From NCBI GenBank assembly GCA_903918335.1, contig CAIXDX010000261.1:1-37118 (forward strand): a stretch of 37,118 nt of DNA. The letters run 5' to 3'. Position numbers and translations under genes: made by a program. The DNA is from an uncultured Methylococcaceae bacterium. Lineage in GTDB: Bacteria > Pseudomonadota > Gammaproteobacteria > Methylococcales > Methylomonadaceae. Below, piece after piece: positions 17,231 through 26,833 of this stretch; the stretch's first letter is position 1, and the number at the start of each line of letters is the position of its first letter. A model generated the notes under the pieces. It searched no databases, was not told where the DNA came from, and was given only the letters and a program-made list of their open reading frames with translations.

Positions 17231-20200
17231 ACATCTCAGCCTGGTGTATACGCAACCCCATTCCAGCCGTTATGCTGTTCATCATGCTCAGTTTTGGTGG
17301 ATTAATTAGTTTCAAGGCGATGAAAGTTCAAAACTTTCCAGATCTTGACCTACCAACCATTACCGTCACCGCTTCTTTGCCTGGTGCCTCACCATCACAA
17401 TTAGAAACAGAAGTAACTCGAAAAATAGAAAATGCTATTGCCACCCTGCAAGGCTTAAAACACATTAGCTCGAAAGTACAAGACGGAAATGTCACGATTA
17501 TTAGCGAATTTCGCTTAGAAAAACCTGTGCAAGAGGCTTTAGACGATGTTCGATCTGCCGTATCAAAAGTGCGTGCAGATTTACCGAGTGATTTACGCGA
17601 TCCTATCGTCACCAAACTTGATTTAGCCTCTTCACCCATATTAGCTATCACCGTTAAATCAGATCATAGAGATGAAGAAGCACTCTCATGGTTTGTTGAA
17701 GATGTTATCACTAAAAAATTGTTAACAGTTCGCGGTGTAGGTGCGGTTAATCGTGTAGGTGGTGTTACCCGTGAAATCACTATTGCACTTGACCCTATTA
17801 AACTCCAAGCACTAGGTGCAACAGCAACTGATATTTCTCGCCAACTCCGCGTAATCCAACGTGAGAGTGCTGGTGGCAGGATGAATTTAGGATTAGGGGA
17901 ACAACCTATACGCACCTTAGCAAACGTCAGTTCCATTGCTGAAATACGCACAATGCAAATCTCATTAAGCGATGGACGCCATATTCAACTTGATCAAATT
18001 GCCAAAATTGATGACTCCGTCACTGAGCCACGCGCTTTAGCTCTATTAAACGGGACTCCCGTGGTTGGCTTTGAGGTAACACGAAGTAGAGGTGCCAGTG
18101 AAATTGAAGTCGGTGCGGGTGTTCAAAAAGCCCTACAAGAATTACGCGATGCAAACCCTGATATTGAACTTACCGAAGCTTTTAACTTTGTAACACCTGT
18201 TAAAGAGGAGTTTCAAGGATCCATGACGATGCTTTACGAAGGTGCTCTCCTCGCCACATTAGTTGTCTGGCTCTTTTTAAGAGATTGGCGAGCCACATTT
18301 ATTTCAGCAATTGCCCTTCCACTTTCTGTTATTCCTGCCTTTATTGGGATGGATTATTTCGGATTTTCACTCAATGTCATCACTTTATTAGCACTGTCTT
18401 TGGTTATTGGAATATTAGTTGATGATGCAATTGTTGAAGTAGAGAATATCGTCCGGCATTTAAGGATGGGTAAAACACCTATACAAGCAGCTAAAGAGGC
18501 CGCTGATGAAATTGGCCTAGCTGTCATAGCAACCACGCTTTCATTAGTTGCTGTATTTCTTCCTACTGCATTTATGAGTGGTATTGCAGGCAGATTTTTT
18601 AAACAATTTGGCTGGACAGCGGCATTAGCAGTTTTAACATCTTTAGTCGTTGCCAGAATGCTAACCCCGATGATGGCAGCTTATATGTTAAAGCCACATA
18701 AACATGGAGCAGCCAAGGAAGGATTCATCATGCAAATCTACATTAAATATGCAACGTGGTGTCTACATCATAGGCTACGAACGATGTGCGGTGCTGCTAC
18801 TTTTTTTATAGGCTCCCTCCTTCTAATTCCACTATTGCCCACTGGTTTTATCCCCCCAGATGACAATCCACAAACACAAGTCTTTATTGAGCTTCCCCCT
18901 GGTTCAAGTTTAGCGCAAACAAAAGCAAGTGCAGAGGCCGCTAGAAAGTTAGTATCAAAAATCAATTACGTAAATAGCATTTATACGACGATCGGCAGTG
19001 GTTCCGCAGGCAGTGACCCAATGGCTAACACACAAGGTACTGGCGAAGTTCGCAAAGCCACGTTAACAATCACTCTTGCCGATCGCCAAGATAGACCCAT
19101 TCGTAAACAAGTTATCGAGCAAGATATTCGACTAGCACTCCAAAAATTACCGGGGGTTAGAACAAAAGTGGGACTTGGAGCGTCAGGCGAAAAATATGTA
19201 TTAGTTCTGAGTGGTGAGGATTCACAAGCTTTATTAAGTGCTGCACGAAAATTAGAACTTGATTTAAGAACAATTCCAGGTTTAGGCAGCATTGCCTCTA
19301 GTGCTGCACTGGTGCGACCCGAGATTTCTGTTAAACCCGACTTTGTACGTGCTGCTGATTTAGGCGTAACAACAACTTCACTGGCAGACACACTTCGAAT
19401 TGCCACTTTAGGTGATTATGATTGGTCTTTATCAAAACTAGATTTAGCCCAACGTCAAGTGCCTATCGTAGTAAAACTAGCTGAAGACAGCCGGCACGAT
19501 TTAAGCGTATTAGAGAGACTCGCCGTTCCCAGTTCAAAATCAAGCCTCGGCTCAGTTATGGTGGGTCAAGTAGCAAAGATCGAACTATCAAGCGGACCAG
19601 CTGTCATTGATCGATATGATCGATCTCGGAATATAAATTTTGAGATCGAACTTTCGGGGACTCCATTGGGTGAAGTTACCACTGCGGTTGAGAATCTACC
19701 TAGTATTAAAAACTTACCCACCGGTGTAAAACGCATTAACATTGGTGATGCTGAAATGATGGGAGAACTGTTTGCCAATTTCGGTCTTGCTATGTTAACG
19801 GGCCTATTATGTATCTTTATCGTACTTATTTTACTTTTTAAAGACTTTATTCAACCTATCACTATTTTAGCGGCATTACCGCTTTCTTTTGGTGGTGGCT
19901 TTATTGCATTGCTAATAACTGGTAAGGCATTCTCTATGCCGTCTTTAATCGGTTTAATTATGTTAATGGGAATTACCACAAAGAACTCTATTCTCTTGGT
20001 AGAGTATGCAATAGTTGCTAGACGAGAACTTGGCATGAGCAGACTCGAAGCGCTTTTAGATGCTTGTCACAAACGAGCCAGACCTATAGTAATGACTACT
20101 ATAGCCATGGGAGCTGGCATGCTACCTATTGCAATGGGTATGGGTAACGCAGACTCATCTTTCCGTAGCCCAATGGCAGTTGCCGTTATTGGTGGCTTAG

Positions 20201-20316
20201 TCACCTCCACTTTGCTAAGCCTATTAGTCATACCCGTCGCTTATACCTATCTGGATGATTTTAAAACATGGTTTATTACCCATTGGAAACGTAGCAGTGA
20301 AAATTTTATCCATTAA
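17227..20316 (+). CDS. RND efflux permease (HAE-type, AcrB/MexF-like)
   Basis: Inner-membrane proton-driven pump of 1029 aa. It starts NISAWCIRNPIPAVMLFIM, has two large periplasmic loops and about 12 membrane helices. Proton-relay residues of drug-type pumps are in place: D399 and D400 in TM4 (VDDAIVEVEN) and K919 in TM10 (GITTKNSILLVEY). The periplasmic motif FPDLDLPTITVTASLPGASP is typical. The substrate may be an organic toxicant, but it cannot be read from sequence. It overlaps the adaptor gene by ATGA, and the RNase T2 gene begins 8 nt after its stop, in the same presumed operon. Confidence 0.95.
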   Translation: MNISAWCIRNPIPAVMLFIMLSFGGLISFKAMKVQNFPDLDLPTITVTASLPGASPSQLETEVTRKIENAIATLQGLKHISSKVQDGNVTIISEFRLEKPVQEALDDVRSAVSKVRADLPSDLRDPIVTKLDLASSPILAITVKSDHRDEEALSWFVEDVITKKLLTVRGVGAVNRVGGVTREITIALDPIKLQALGATATDISRQLRVIQRESAGGRMNLGLGEQPIRTLANVSSIAEIRTMQISLSDGRHIQLDQIAKIDDSVTEPRALALLNGTPVVGFEVTRSRGASEIEVGAGVQKALQELRDANPDIELTEAFNFVTPVKEEFQGSMTMLYEGALLATLVVWLFLRDWRATFISAIALPLSVIPAFIGMDYFGFSLNVITLLALSLVIGILVDDAIVEVENIVRHLRMGKTPIQAAKEAADEIGLAVIATTLSLVAVFLPTAFMSGIAGRFFKQFGWTAALAVLTSLVVARMLTPMMAAYMLKPHKHGAAKEGFIMQIYIKYATWCLHHRLRTMCGAATFFIGSLLLIPLLPTGFIPPDDNPQTQVFIELPPGSSLAQTKASAEAARKLVSKINYVNSIYTTIGSGSAGSDPMANTQGTGEVRKATLTITLADRQDRPIRKQVIEQDIRLALQKLPGVRTKVGLGASGEKYVLVLSGEDSQALLSAARKLELDLRTIPGLGSIASSAALVRPEISVKPDFVRAADLGVTTTSLADTLRIATLGDYDWSLSKLDLAQRQVPIVVKLAEDSRHDLSVLERLAVPSSKSSLGSVMVGQVAKIELSSGPAVIDRYDRSRNINFEIELSGTPLGEVTTAVENLPSIKNLPTGVKRINIGDAEMMGELFANFGLAMLTGLLCIFIVLILLFKDFIQPITILAALPLSFGGGFIALLITGKAFSMPSLIGLIMLMGITTKNSILLVEYAIVARRELGMSRLEALLDACHKRARPIVMTTIAMGAGMLPIAMGMGNADSSFRSPMAVAVIGGLVTSTLLSLLVIPVAYTYLDDFKTWFITHWKRSSENFIH

Positions 20317-20323
20317 TCCCACC

Positions 20324-21349
20324 ATGCTAACGATACTTAATAAAATCAAGATTTCAATTGTACTGTTGCTCAGTTTCAATTTATATACTTTTTCAACTGC
20401 TTCCGCCAACACTGTATTTTCGGCGACCCAAAACTGTGTCGCCACTCCTTCGATCCATAAACTAGATAATCCAGGCGCGGTCAAATTAGAAGTTGGTGAC
20501 CATTATCCGATACTCCAAGGAAATAAACCGACCCATCCAGAATGGTATCTGTTACGTATTGAAACAGCTAATCCACCTATAAGATGGGTAAGAAATGATT
20601 GTGGTAACGTGAGTAGTTCAGATATCGAGATAAATACAGACAACAATAAAACCTGTAACATTGCAAATCAAGCAGATAGTTATGTCTTTGCCGTCAGTTG
20701 GCAACCCGCTTTCTGTGAAAGTAAACCGGAGAAACCTGAATGTGCAACCACTGATGCATCAGCCTATCAGGCTAGTCAATTTAGCCTCCACGGTTTATGG
20801 CCCAATAAAGAAAGTTGTGGAATCGATTACGGTTATTGCGGTGATGTGAAAGCAAAACCGGCGAATTTCTGCGATTACCCTCAGGTCAACATGAGTAGCA
20901 TTATCCGTAATCAGTTGAGCCAAGTGATGCCTAGTGTGAGTTCTAGTTCTTGTTTAGAGCGGCATGAATGGCACAAACATGGCACTTGTCAAAGTGACCT
21001 TCCCGACCAATACTTTGAAAAAGCAAGTAACTTAGTACATCAATTTAACGAAAGTGGAATCAGTGATTTCATGAAAAGTCATATCAATCGAAAAATAAGT
21101 CTTGATGACTTTCGTACTGTTCTTGATTCAAGTCTTGGTTCGGGTGCCAGCACACATGTTAAGCTCGGATGCAAGAATGGTTTATTAGTTGATATTTACG
21201 TGAGTTTGCCTGCCGAAATTAAACCAGATGCCAAGCTTAAAGATTTGATATTTAGGGCACCACCCATGCCAACAGACAAAAGTTGCCAGAGTGGTTTTCG
21301 TATTGATGCCATTGGGCAGGATTTTTTCAATAAACGAACAATTTTCTAA
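20324..21349 (+). CDS. Secreted ribonuclease T2 family protein with extra N-terminal domain
   Basis: A 341-aa endoribonuclease predicted to act in the periplasm or outside the cell. I choose the ATG at 20324: it gives a clean signal peptide (hydrophobic core about 8-24, cleavage near TASA) and lies 8 nt after the RND stop. An upstream in-frame ATG (20255) would overlap the permease gene. Catalytic motifs are CAS I FSLHGLWP (H156) and CAS II HEWHKHGTC (E215, H219), so it is likely active, with several Cys for disulphides. Before the nuclease domain are about 100 extra residues, including EWYLLRIETA and IRWVRNDCG, which look like a small beta domain, perhaps SH3-like. Its place at the end of an RND operon is unusual. 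Confidence 0.9.
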   Translation: MLTILNKIKISIVLLLSFNLYTFSTASANTVFSATQNCVATPSIHKLDNPGAVKLEVGDHYPILQGNKPTHPEWYLLRIETANPPIRWVRNDCGNVSSSDIEINTDNNKTCNIANQADSYVFAVSWQPAFCESKPEKPECATTDASAYQASQFSLHGLWPNKESCGIDYGYCGDVKAKPANFCDYPQVNMSSIIRNQLSQVMPSVSSSSCLERHEWHKHGTCQSDLPDQYFEKASNLVHQFNESGISDFMKSHINRKISLDDFRTVLDSSLGSGASTHVKLGCKNGLLVDIYVSLPAEIKPDAKLKDLIFRAPPMPTDKSCQSGFRIDAIGQDFFNKRTIF

Positions 21350-24300
21350 AGCTCTTCTAACTTATATCGATCCTGCTTATCAAACTGCTGTAACAAACAT
21401 GGCAACAACACCAACACCAACGGTATTTGTATCAGTAATCCAAAGATCAACGCAATGGCCAGTGGTTGCAACATCTCGGCTCCAGTCCCTATACCCAACG
21501 CTAATGGCAATAAAGCAAATATAGCCGCAATAGTGGTCATTGCAATAGGACGCATTCGGTTATTACCGGCTTTACTAAATCCTGCGATACCTTGTTTATC
21601 AATTACAGGTAGATTCTCGTACTCTGAATAATAAAATACCGCAACTTCTGTAACAATACCTATCACCATGGTCATGCCCATTATAGCCATAATATTCAAT
21701 TCAGTATGAGTTAACCATAAGCCTATAAACACCGCAGGGATCGATGTTAACGTTGTTGTGATAATAGCTGTAGCCACCCTAAAAGACTCATACACCATCA
21801 ACAAAAGTAAATAGACTAAGGCCACAGCGGCCATAAAAACCACCAACATATCTTTAAAAGCAATCTGTTGTTCTGCGTACAACCCACCTAACTCATAGTA
21901 GATTGAAGAAGGTAACATATTAGTTTGATGCAGAGTCTTTTCAATAGCTACTATCGCAGAACCTAAATCACGTCCTTCTAAGCGAGCAGTGACTGCCACC
22001 ATACGTTTTAAATTCTCTCGATGAATTTGCGGTTGCCCAATTTCAGTGGTTATCTGCGCAACTCGCTCTAAAGGTACCCATTGACCTGATATAGTACGAA
22101 TAGGCAAATTTTTCAATTGAGCACCATTTGTTCGCTCTGCCTCAGGAACCCACACCCGCACATTTAGCATTTTAATGCCTTCTTGTACCTGAGTTGGAGT
22201 AATACCAGTTAAATAGGCATTGATCGCCTGTTTAATCTCATCACCACTTAACCCTGCCAAAGCCGCTTTATCAGGTATTATACGAATAGTATAAGCATCC
22301 CCAGCCGGAATCACACCCGAATTAATATCTACAACACCGTCTATTTTACCGATAGCCTCAGCAATTTTTTCTGCCGTTATAATGAGTAATTCACCTTTAT
22401 CTGCATACAATTTAATTTCAATCGGCTGCGGTACTGCGGTTAAATCACCAATCATATCAGCCATCAATTTAGCCATTTCTACCTCAAGTCCAGGCACATG
22501 CTTTGTGACTTGATCACGAATATCGATCATAATTTCATCGAGGTTTCGCCGCGGTAATGGCTTTAATTTTACAAAAAAGTCGCCTTCATTAGCCTCAGTA
22601 ATATGCCCCCCCAAACTTAAACCAGTCCGACGAGAATAGGTTGCTACTTCAGGTGTTTGTTGAATAATTTCTTCAACTTGCTGGAGTAAGCGATCAGTCT
22701 CTGTGACTGACGTACCCGCCTCAGCTCGATAATCAAGAATAAAACCCCCCTCATCCATAGCAGGCATAAAGCCAGAACCAATCGATTGTTCAGCAATAAA
22801 GCCACCTGAAAGCAATACCACAATTGCACCTAATACCCAGCAAGGTCGAGGCAGTACCTGTTGCATTAACCGCCTATAAACCTCATGAATCCATTGCGTT
22901 AATTTAGAACGTTGCTCTGATGTTTGAACTGATTTTGATAAGGTTTGCGCAGCTAACAAAGGTACTGCTAACCAAGCAACTAAAAAGGATAAGGTTAAAA
23001 CTGACGCAATCGTTAAGGATAAGGCTTTAAAAAAACTACCACTCACCCCTGATAGAAAAGCCAATGGGATGTGAGTCACAATAGTAGCCGCAGAAGAAGC
23101 CGCCAGCGGCTTACTAAACTCAGCCGCAGCGGTTTGAATACGCTCACGGAAAGGCGCATTGCCCTCTTGAAGTCTCCGCATAATATGCTCAATCATCACG
23201 ATAGCATCATCAATAATTAAAGCCACAGCAGCCGCCATACCACCCAAAGTCATAATATTAAAACTTTGCCCCATCAGCGACAGAATTAAGGTCGTTGCAG
23301 CCAAGGCTAACGGTACAGTTAATGCCGTAATTACCGTCACCCAGCCGTTACGTAAAAACACCCATAAAACCAGCACGGCTAAAACCAGACCAATTAACAA
23401 AGCCTCTCGCACAGTTGATGCTGAAGCAATAATCAATTCACTTTGGTCATACCATTTCGCTAAATGAACATCTTGTGGAATGCGAGCAGCTAATAATTTC
23501 AATTTCTGTTCTACAACAGAAACAATATCAACCGTACTCCCTTCCGGTTGTTGAATAATTTGAAACAAAACGGCCTCTTTACCATCCGCTCTAACCCGTT
23601 GCCATTGAGGTGCTGTTGTCTTAATAATCGTTGCAACATTTTTTAATAATACCAATCCATTAGCATCATGTCTTAAAACGGTTAAACCAATATCCTGAGT
23701 ATTTTTTAGCTGTTGCTCAGCTAACAATAAATACAATTTATAGTGTTCTTCCAAGCGACCAACCGCTTGCAAAACATTACTCGCTGCTAATGTTTTAGCG
23801 ACTTCATCCAACGTTAAATTATAGGCTCTTAATTTACCGGTATTTATCAATACTTGATATTCAGCCGTCGCCCCGCCTAACACTTCGACTTTAGCGACAC
23901 CAGGTATCGTTGATAACAAAGGCACAATCTGATAATCAGCAATATCTCTAAGTGCAACTGCTGTCTGTTTACTGGCAGTTAAACTATAGCCCAGCACCGG
24001 AAACACGGTGGGCTCCATTCTGCGAACTGTAAAATTAAGCGCAAGCGGTAACTTGGAACGAATCTGATTAACTGCGGCATCCACTTGCAACATGGCAGAC
24101 ACCATATCAACTCCCCAAACAAAGTTAATTGAAATATCGGTACTGCCACGTGTAGTTGTTGATCTAACATTCAATACGCCCGGCACTGCTCTAACCGCTT
24201 CTTCAACAGGGACGGTTGCTTCCAAAACCATACGTTCTGCGGGTTTATCACCCGCATCCATATTAATAACAATACGCGGAAAAATAACTTGCGGAAATAG

Positions 24301-24399
24301 GCTCACTGGCAAAGACTGCGTCAAATAGAGTCCTGAGAACGCCAATAAAAGAAGAGTTAATATGATTGATCGGCGGTGACTAAATGCCCATGAGGTCAT
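21346..24399 (-). CDS. RND efflux permease of the second tripartite system
   Basis: A 1017-aa RND pump with the standard two-repeat layout: N-terminal helix, VSLFPQVIFPRIVINMDAG porter entry, TM4 with D397 and D398 (IIDDAIVMIEH), and the second half beginning near GFIAEQSIGSGFMPAMDEGG. In TM10 the residue expected to be the relay Lys of drug pumps is Glu (E918, IGIVTEVAVFYYSEY), closer to heavy-metal pumps such as CusA/CzcA, although TM4 is HAE-like. It may represent a distinct subgroup. It overlaps the adaptor gene by 4 nt at its start, and its stop overlaps that of the convergent RNase T2 gene. Substrate unknown. Confidence 0.93.
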   Translation of the reverse strand: MTSWAFSHRRSIILTLLLLAFSGLYLTQSLPVSLFPQVIFPRIVINMDAGDKPAERMVLEATVPVEEAVRAVPGVLNVRSTTTRGSTDISINFVWGVDMVSAMLQVDAAVNQIRSKLPLALNFTVRRMEPTVFPVLGYSLTASKQTAVALRDIADYQIVPLLSTIPGVAKVEVLGGATAEYQVLINTGKLRAYNLTLDEVAKTLAASNVLQAVGRLEEHYKLYLLLAEQQLKNTQDIGLTVLRHDANGLVLLKNVATIIKTTAPQWQRVRADGKEAVLFQIIQQPEGSTVDIVSVVEQKLKLLAARIPQDVHLAKWYDQSELIIASASTVREALLIGLVLAVLVLWVFLRNGWVTVITALTVPLALAATTLILSLMGQSFNIMTLGGMAAAVALIIDDAIVMIEHIMRRLQEGNAPFRERIQTAAAEFSKPLAASSAATIVTHIPLAFLSGVSGSFFKALSLTIASVLTLSFLVAWLAVPLLAAQTLSKSVQTSEQRSKLTQWIHEVYRRLMQQVLPRPCWVLGAIVVLLSGGFIAEQSIGSGFMPAMDEGGFILDYRAEAGTSVTETDRLLQQVEEIIQQTPEVATYSRRTGLSLGGHITEANEGDFFVKLKPLPRRNLDEIMIDIRDQVTKHVPGLEVEMAKLMADMIGDLTAVPQPIEIKLYADKGELLIITAEKIAEAIGKIDGVVDINSGVIPAGDAYTIRIIPDKAALAGLSGDEIKQAINAYLTGITPTQVQEGIKMLNVRVWVPEAERTNGAQLKNLPIRTISGQWVPLERVAQITTEIGQPQIHRENLKRMVAVTARLEGRDLGSAIVAIEKTLHQTNMLPSSIYYELGGLYAEQQIAFKDMLVVFMAAVALVYLLLLMVYESFRVATAIITTTLTSIPAVFIGLWLTHTELNIMAIMGMTMVIGIVTEVAVFYYSEYENLPVIDKQGIAGFSKAGNNRMRPIAMTTIAAIFALLPLALGIGTGAEMLQPLAIALIFGLLIQIPLVLVLLPCLLQQFDKQDRYKLEEL

Positions 24400-25454
24400 G
24401 GTTTTTCAACCTCGATATCCATACCATCAGTTAACTCGTAATTACCTAAAATGACCAACTCATCTTCTACCTTCAAGGTTGGATCAATCAATTCGACCGA
24501 TGTATCGGTTTCTATGCCAATATCTACCCTATGTTTAACTGCTTTTTTATCAACAACGGTAAAGACACTATATTTATCATCATCCGGTAATACCGCTTCT
24601 CTGGGCGACACTAAAGTATGTTTAGTTGCTATGGTAATGCACCCTTCTATCGATTCATTCAATAAAAAACTAGCTTCATTGGAGGGCTTAACAACTACGC
24701 TAACTAAATGACTCACAGGATCAACTTGTTGAGAAATAGACTCAATAACTCCACTGACAGACTGCTCAAGTTTCCGATTAGTTGGTATTAGTTCAACACG
24801 TTGCAGTTTTCTTAAGGCACCTATTTGACTTGCTTCAACACCCAATTCAATGCGCCATTGCGTTTGTTCAGACCATTGCAATAGTGGACTTCCAGAAGCT
24901 AATTGTTGTTCTTGTTGGACTTTAACAGAGACAATAACACTGGGTTTATCAGCCTTTAAGGTCCGACTTTTTAATGAGCCTCGGGCCGTTAAATCCGCAA
25001 GTAGCGCCTTAGCTTGATCAACCCGTAATTGACTAGTCACTAATTCATGCTCTGTAGCTAACTTCAACTGAAATCGACCTTGTAGCAAATTCAATTCTTT
25101 TGTTGCAGCCGCCAATTCTTGCTGAGCTTGTTTCACACTTAGCAAAGCATCTTCACTAGGTTCCACTACCAACAAAGGCTCACCCGCCTGCACTGCTTCG
25201 CCACTACTCACGAAAACTTTCACAATACGACTGGCATAAGGCACGCTGAGACTTTTTAAACTATTTGGCAAAGCTATTACAGATCCATAAGCTGTTATAG
25301 TCTCTACGATATCTGTTAACTCTAAGGGTTGGGTCTGGACCTTAACACTAGAGGTCACGTCAGCCTCTTCTTCACTATGCTCTGCAGAACAAGCCATCAA
25401 TATCAACAAGCTCATTAGCAACAGGCTCTTCAAGAATCTATATTTCATAAACAT
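24396..25454 (-). CDS. RND periplasmic adaptor lipoprotein (second system)
   Basis: A 352-aa membrane-fusion protein with an N-terminal lipoprotein signal (lipobox LMAC, Cys 22) followed by an acidic linker. The barrel-sandwich half motif VFVSSGEAVQAGEPLLVVEP, a helical hairpin (ELAAATKELNLLQGRF onwards) and C-terminal beta-barrel domains (VLPDDDKYSVFTVV) are visible. A second in-frame ATG at 25448 is possible; the lipoprotein signal works with either. It begins 11 nt after the outer-membrane factor stop and overlaps the permease start by ATGA. The lipid anchor differs from the helix-anchored adaptor of the first RND system, so the two operons are not a recent duplication. Confidence 0.9.
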   Translation of the reverse strand: MFMKYRFLKSLLLMSLLILMACSAEHSEEEADVTSSVKVQTQPLELTDIVETITAYGSVIALPNSLKSLSVPYASRIVKVFVSSGEAVQAGEPLLVVEPSEDALLSVKQAQQELAAATKELNLLQGRFQLKLATEHELVTSQLRVDQAKALLADLTARGSLKSRTLKADKPSVIVSVKVQQEQQLASGSPLLQWSEQTQWRIELGVEASQIGALRKLQRVELIPTNRKLEQSVSGVIESISQQVDPVSHLVSVVVKPSNEASFLLNESIEGCITIATKHTLVSPREAVLPDDDKYSVFTVVDKKAVKHRVDIGIETDTSVELIDPTLKVEDELVILGNYELTDGMDIEVEKP

Positions 25455-25465
25455 ATACGTAAAAA

Positions 25466-26827
25466 TTATAAAACATACCGACCTGTCGTAGTTTCCAAAG
25501 CGACTTGCGCTTCGATTAAATGCAGTTGCAAGGTTAAAACTTCAACCTGTTTATCAATCAAATGGTTCCAAGCAGCATAATAGGTAGGTTGGTCAATTTG
25601 TCCTTCCCAATTAGAAGTCGTATAAGCATTAAATAAACTAGCTAATTGATTCAAGCCCGCACGTGCCGTTTTAATTTCTGCATTAATTGAGATGATAGTC
25701 GTCAGCAACTCGGCCACATCGGCTTTGCTTTGAAAATCACGATTGCTATATTCATCAAATAACTGTTGCCGACTTGCGGTTGCTATAGCAATTGCACCTT
25801 GGTTTTGATCAAATAGTGGCAAACTTAAAGCAGCCCCAGCACCCACAGTATAGTAATTACTGTTATTTCTAGTCTGCGTTAATCCAAGACTAATTTTTGG
25901 AAATTGTTGCAATATAGCGATACGGACTTGTTCTTCTTGGGCAAGATACCCTTGTTTTAAGGCTAATAAATCTAAACGATGTGAGGTTAAATCGGTAGTG
26001 AGTTGTGCAAAACTTGGGGGTAGCAATTCAATTGGTAAATACGACTTTTGATAAGTAATTTTTAGACCGGACGTCTGACCTAAAACTCTGTTGAGCCGTT
26101 CTTGTTGATGCTGCTTTTGTAGTAATAAAACTTGCATCCGACCTTCTAGGGCTTCAACAGAACTCATTGCGGTAGAGTTTTCTAAAACTGTTGCCCAACC
26201 CTGATCAAACGCCTTTTGAATTTGTTCCTTATTACTTTCTAACCGTTTTAAACTCTCAGATAAAAGCGCGTATTGCTGATCATAAATTTGTAATTGATAA
26301 CAGGCTAATTTCGCTGCTTGTGCAATTTGCCATTCTTGCCATGCTATCTGTAAATTAATAGCTTGTTGTTCTGCCTTTGCGGCTGAAACCTTATTAGAGC
26401 GAGTTAATAAGGCTGTAAACTCCCAGTCTAAACTAACACCATAACCTTGAACTTTACCTTGATCTACCCCCCCTGTAACTGTTGCATAATTATAGGCTAT
26501 GCGTGGATTAGGTAATAAGCCAGCTTGTAACAATTGTGCATCGGCAACGCCTTGTTTTGACCTCGCAGCGCGTAATTCTGGATTTTGAATTATCGCTATA
26601 ATGGCGGCCTCATCCGGTGATAAACCATCTGATAATTCGAAAATTACCGGCTTTAATAATGGATGTTTAATCTGACTCGCTAAAATTTGAAGTTGCGCAA
26701 ATGATAGGGTAGCATTTTGCTTATGGATAGATTGTTCAGTCAACGCCTTTGGTTGATAATTAGAACAGGCCGTTAACGTTAGCAGAAATAATAATAAAAT
26801 ATTTTCAATATTGAAACTTAACCTCAT
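25466..26827 (-). CDS. TolC-like outer-membrane factor lipoprotein (second system)
   Basis: A 453-aa outer-membrane efflux protein. The ATG at 26827 gives a signal peptide with lipobox LTAC (Cys 21); a GTG two codons upstream is an alternative. The first OEP repeat contains AAIIAIIQNPELRAARSKQGVADAQLLQ in part and LPNPRIAYNY. The second contains HRLDLLALKQGYLAQEEQV and LPLFDQNQGAIAIA, the CusC/CzcC-style pattern. It is first in the leftward three-gene efflux operon. The CzcC-like features and Glu in TM10 of the permease hint at a metal or unusual substrate, though this is weak. Confidence 0.88.
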   Translation of the reverse strand: MRLSFNIENILLLFLLTLTACSNYQPKALTEQSIHKQNATLSFAQLQILASQIKHPLLKPVIFELSDGLSPDEAAIIAIIQNPELRAARSKQGVADAQLLQAGLLPNPRIAYNYATVTGGVDQGKVQGYGVSLDWEFTALLTRSNKVSAAKAEQQAINLQIAWQEWQIAQAAKLACYQLQIYDQQYALLSESLKRLESNKEQIQKAFDQGWATVLENSTAMSSVEALEGRMQVLLLQKQHQQERLNRVLGQTSGLKITYQKSYLPIELLPPSFAQLTTDLTSHRLDLLALKQGYLAQEEQVRIAILQQFPKISLGLTQTRNNSNYYTVGAGAALSLPLFDQNQGAIAIATASRQQLFDEYSNRDFQSKADVAELLTTIISINAEIKTARAGLNQLASLFNAYTTSNWEGQIDQPTYYAAWNHLIDKQVEVLTLQLHLIEAQVALETTTGRYVL

Positions 26828-26833
26828 AACCAC

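Noticed and set aside
19609-19625. Perfect palindrome GATCGAT-ATG-ATCGATC inside the first RND permease gene
   Set aside because: It encodes an ordinary IDRYDRS stretch in frame; the symmetry is explained by coding constraint and chance.
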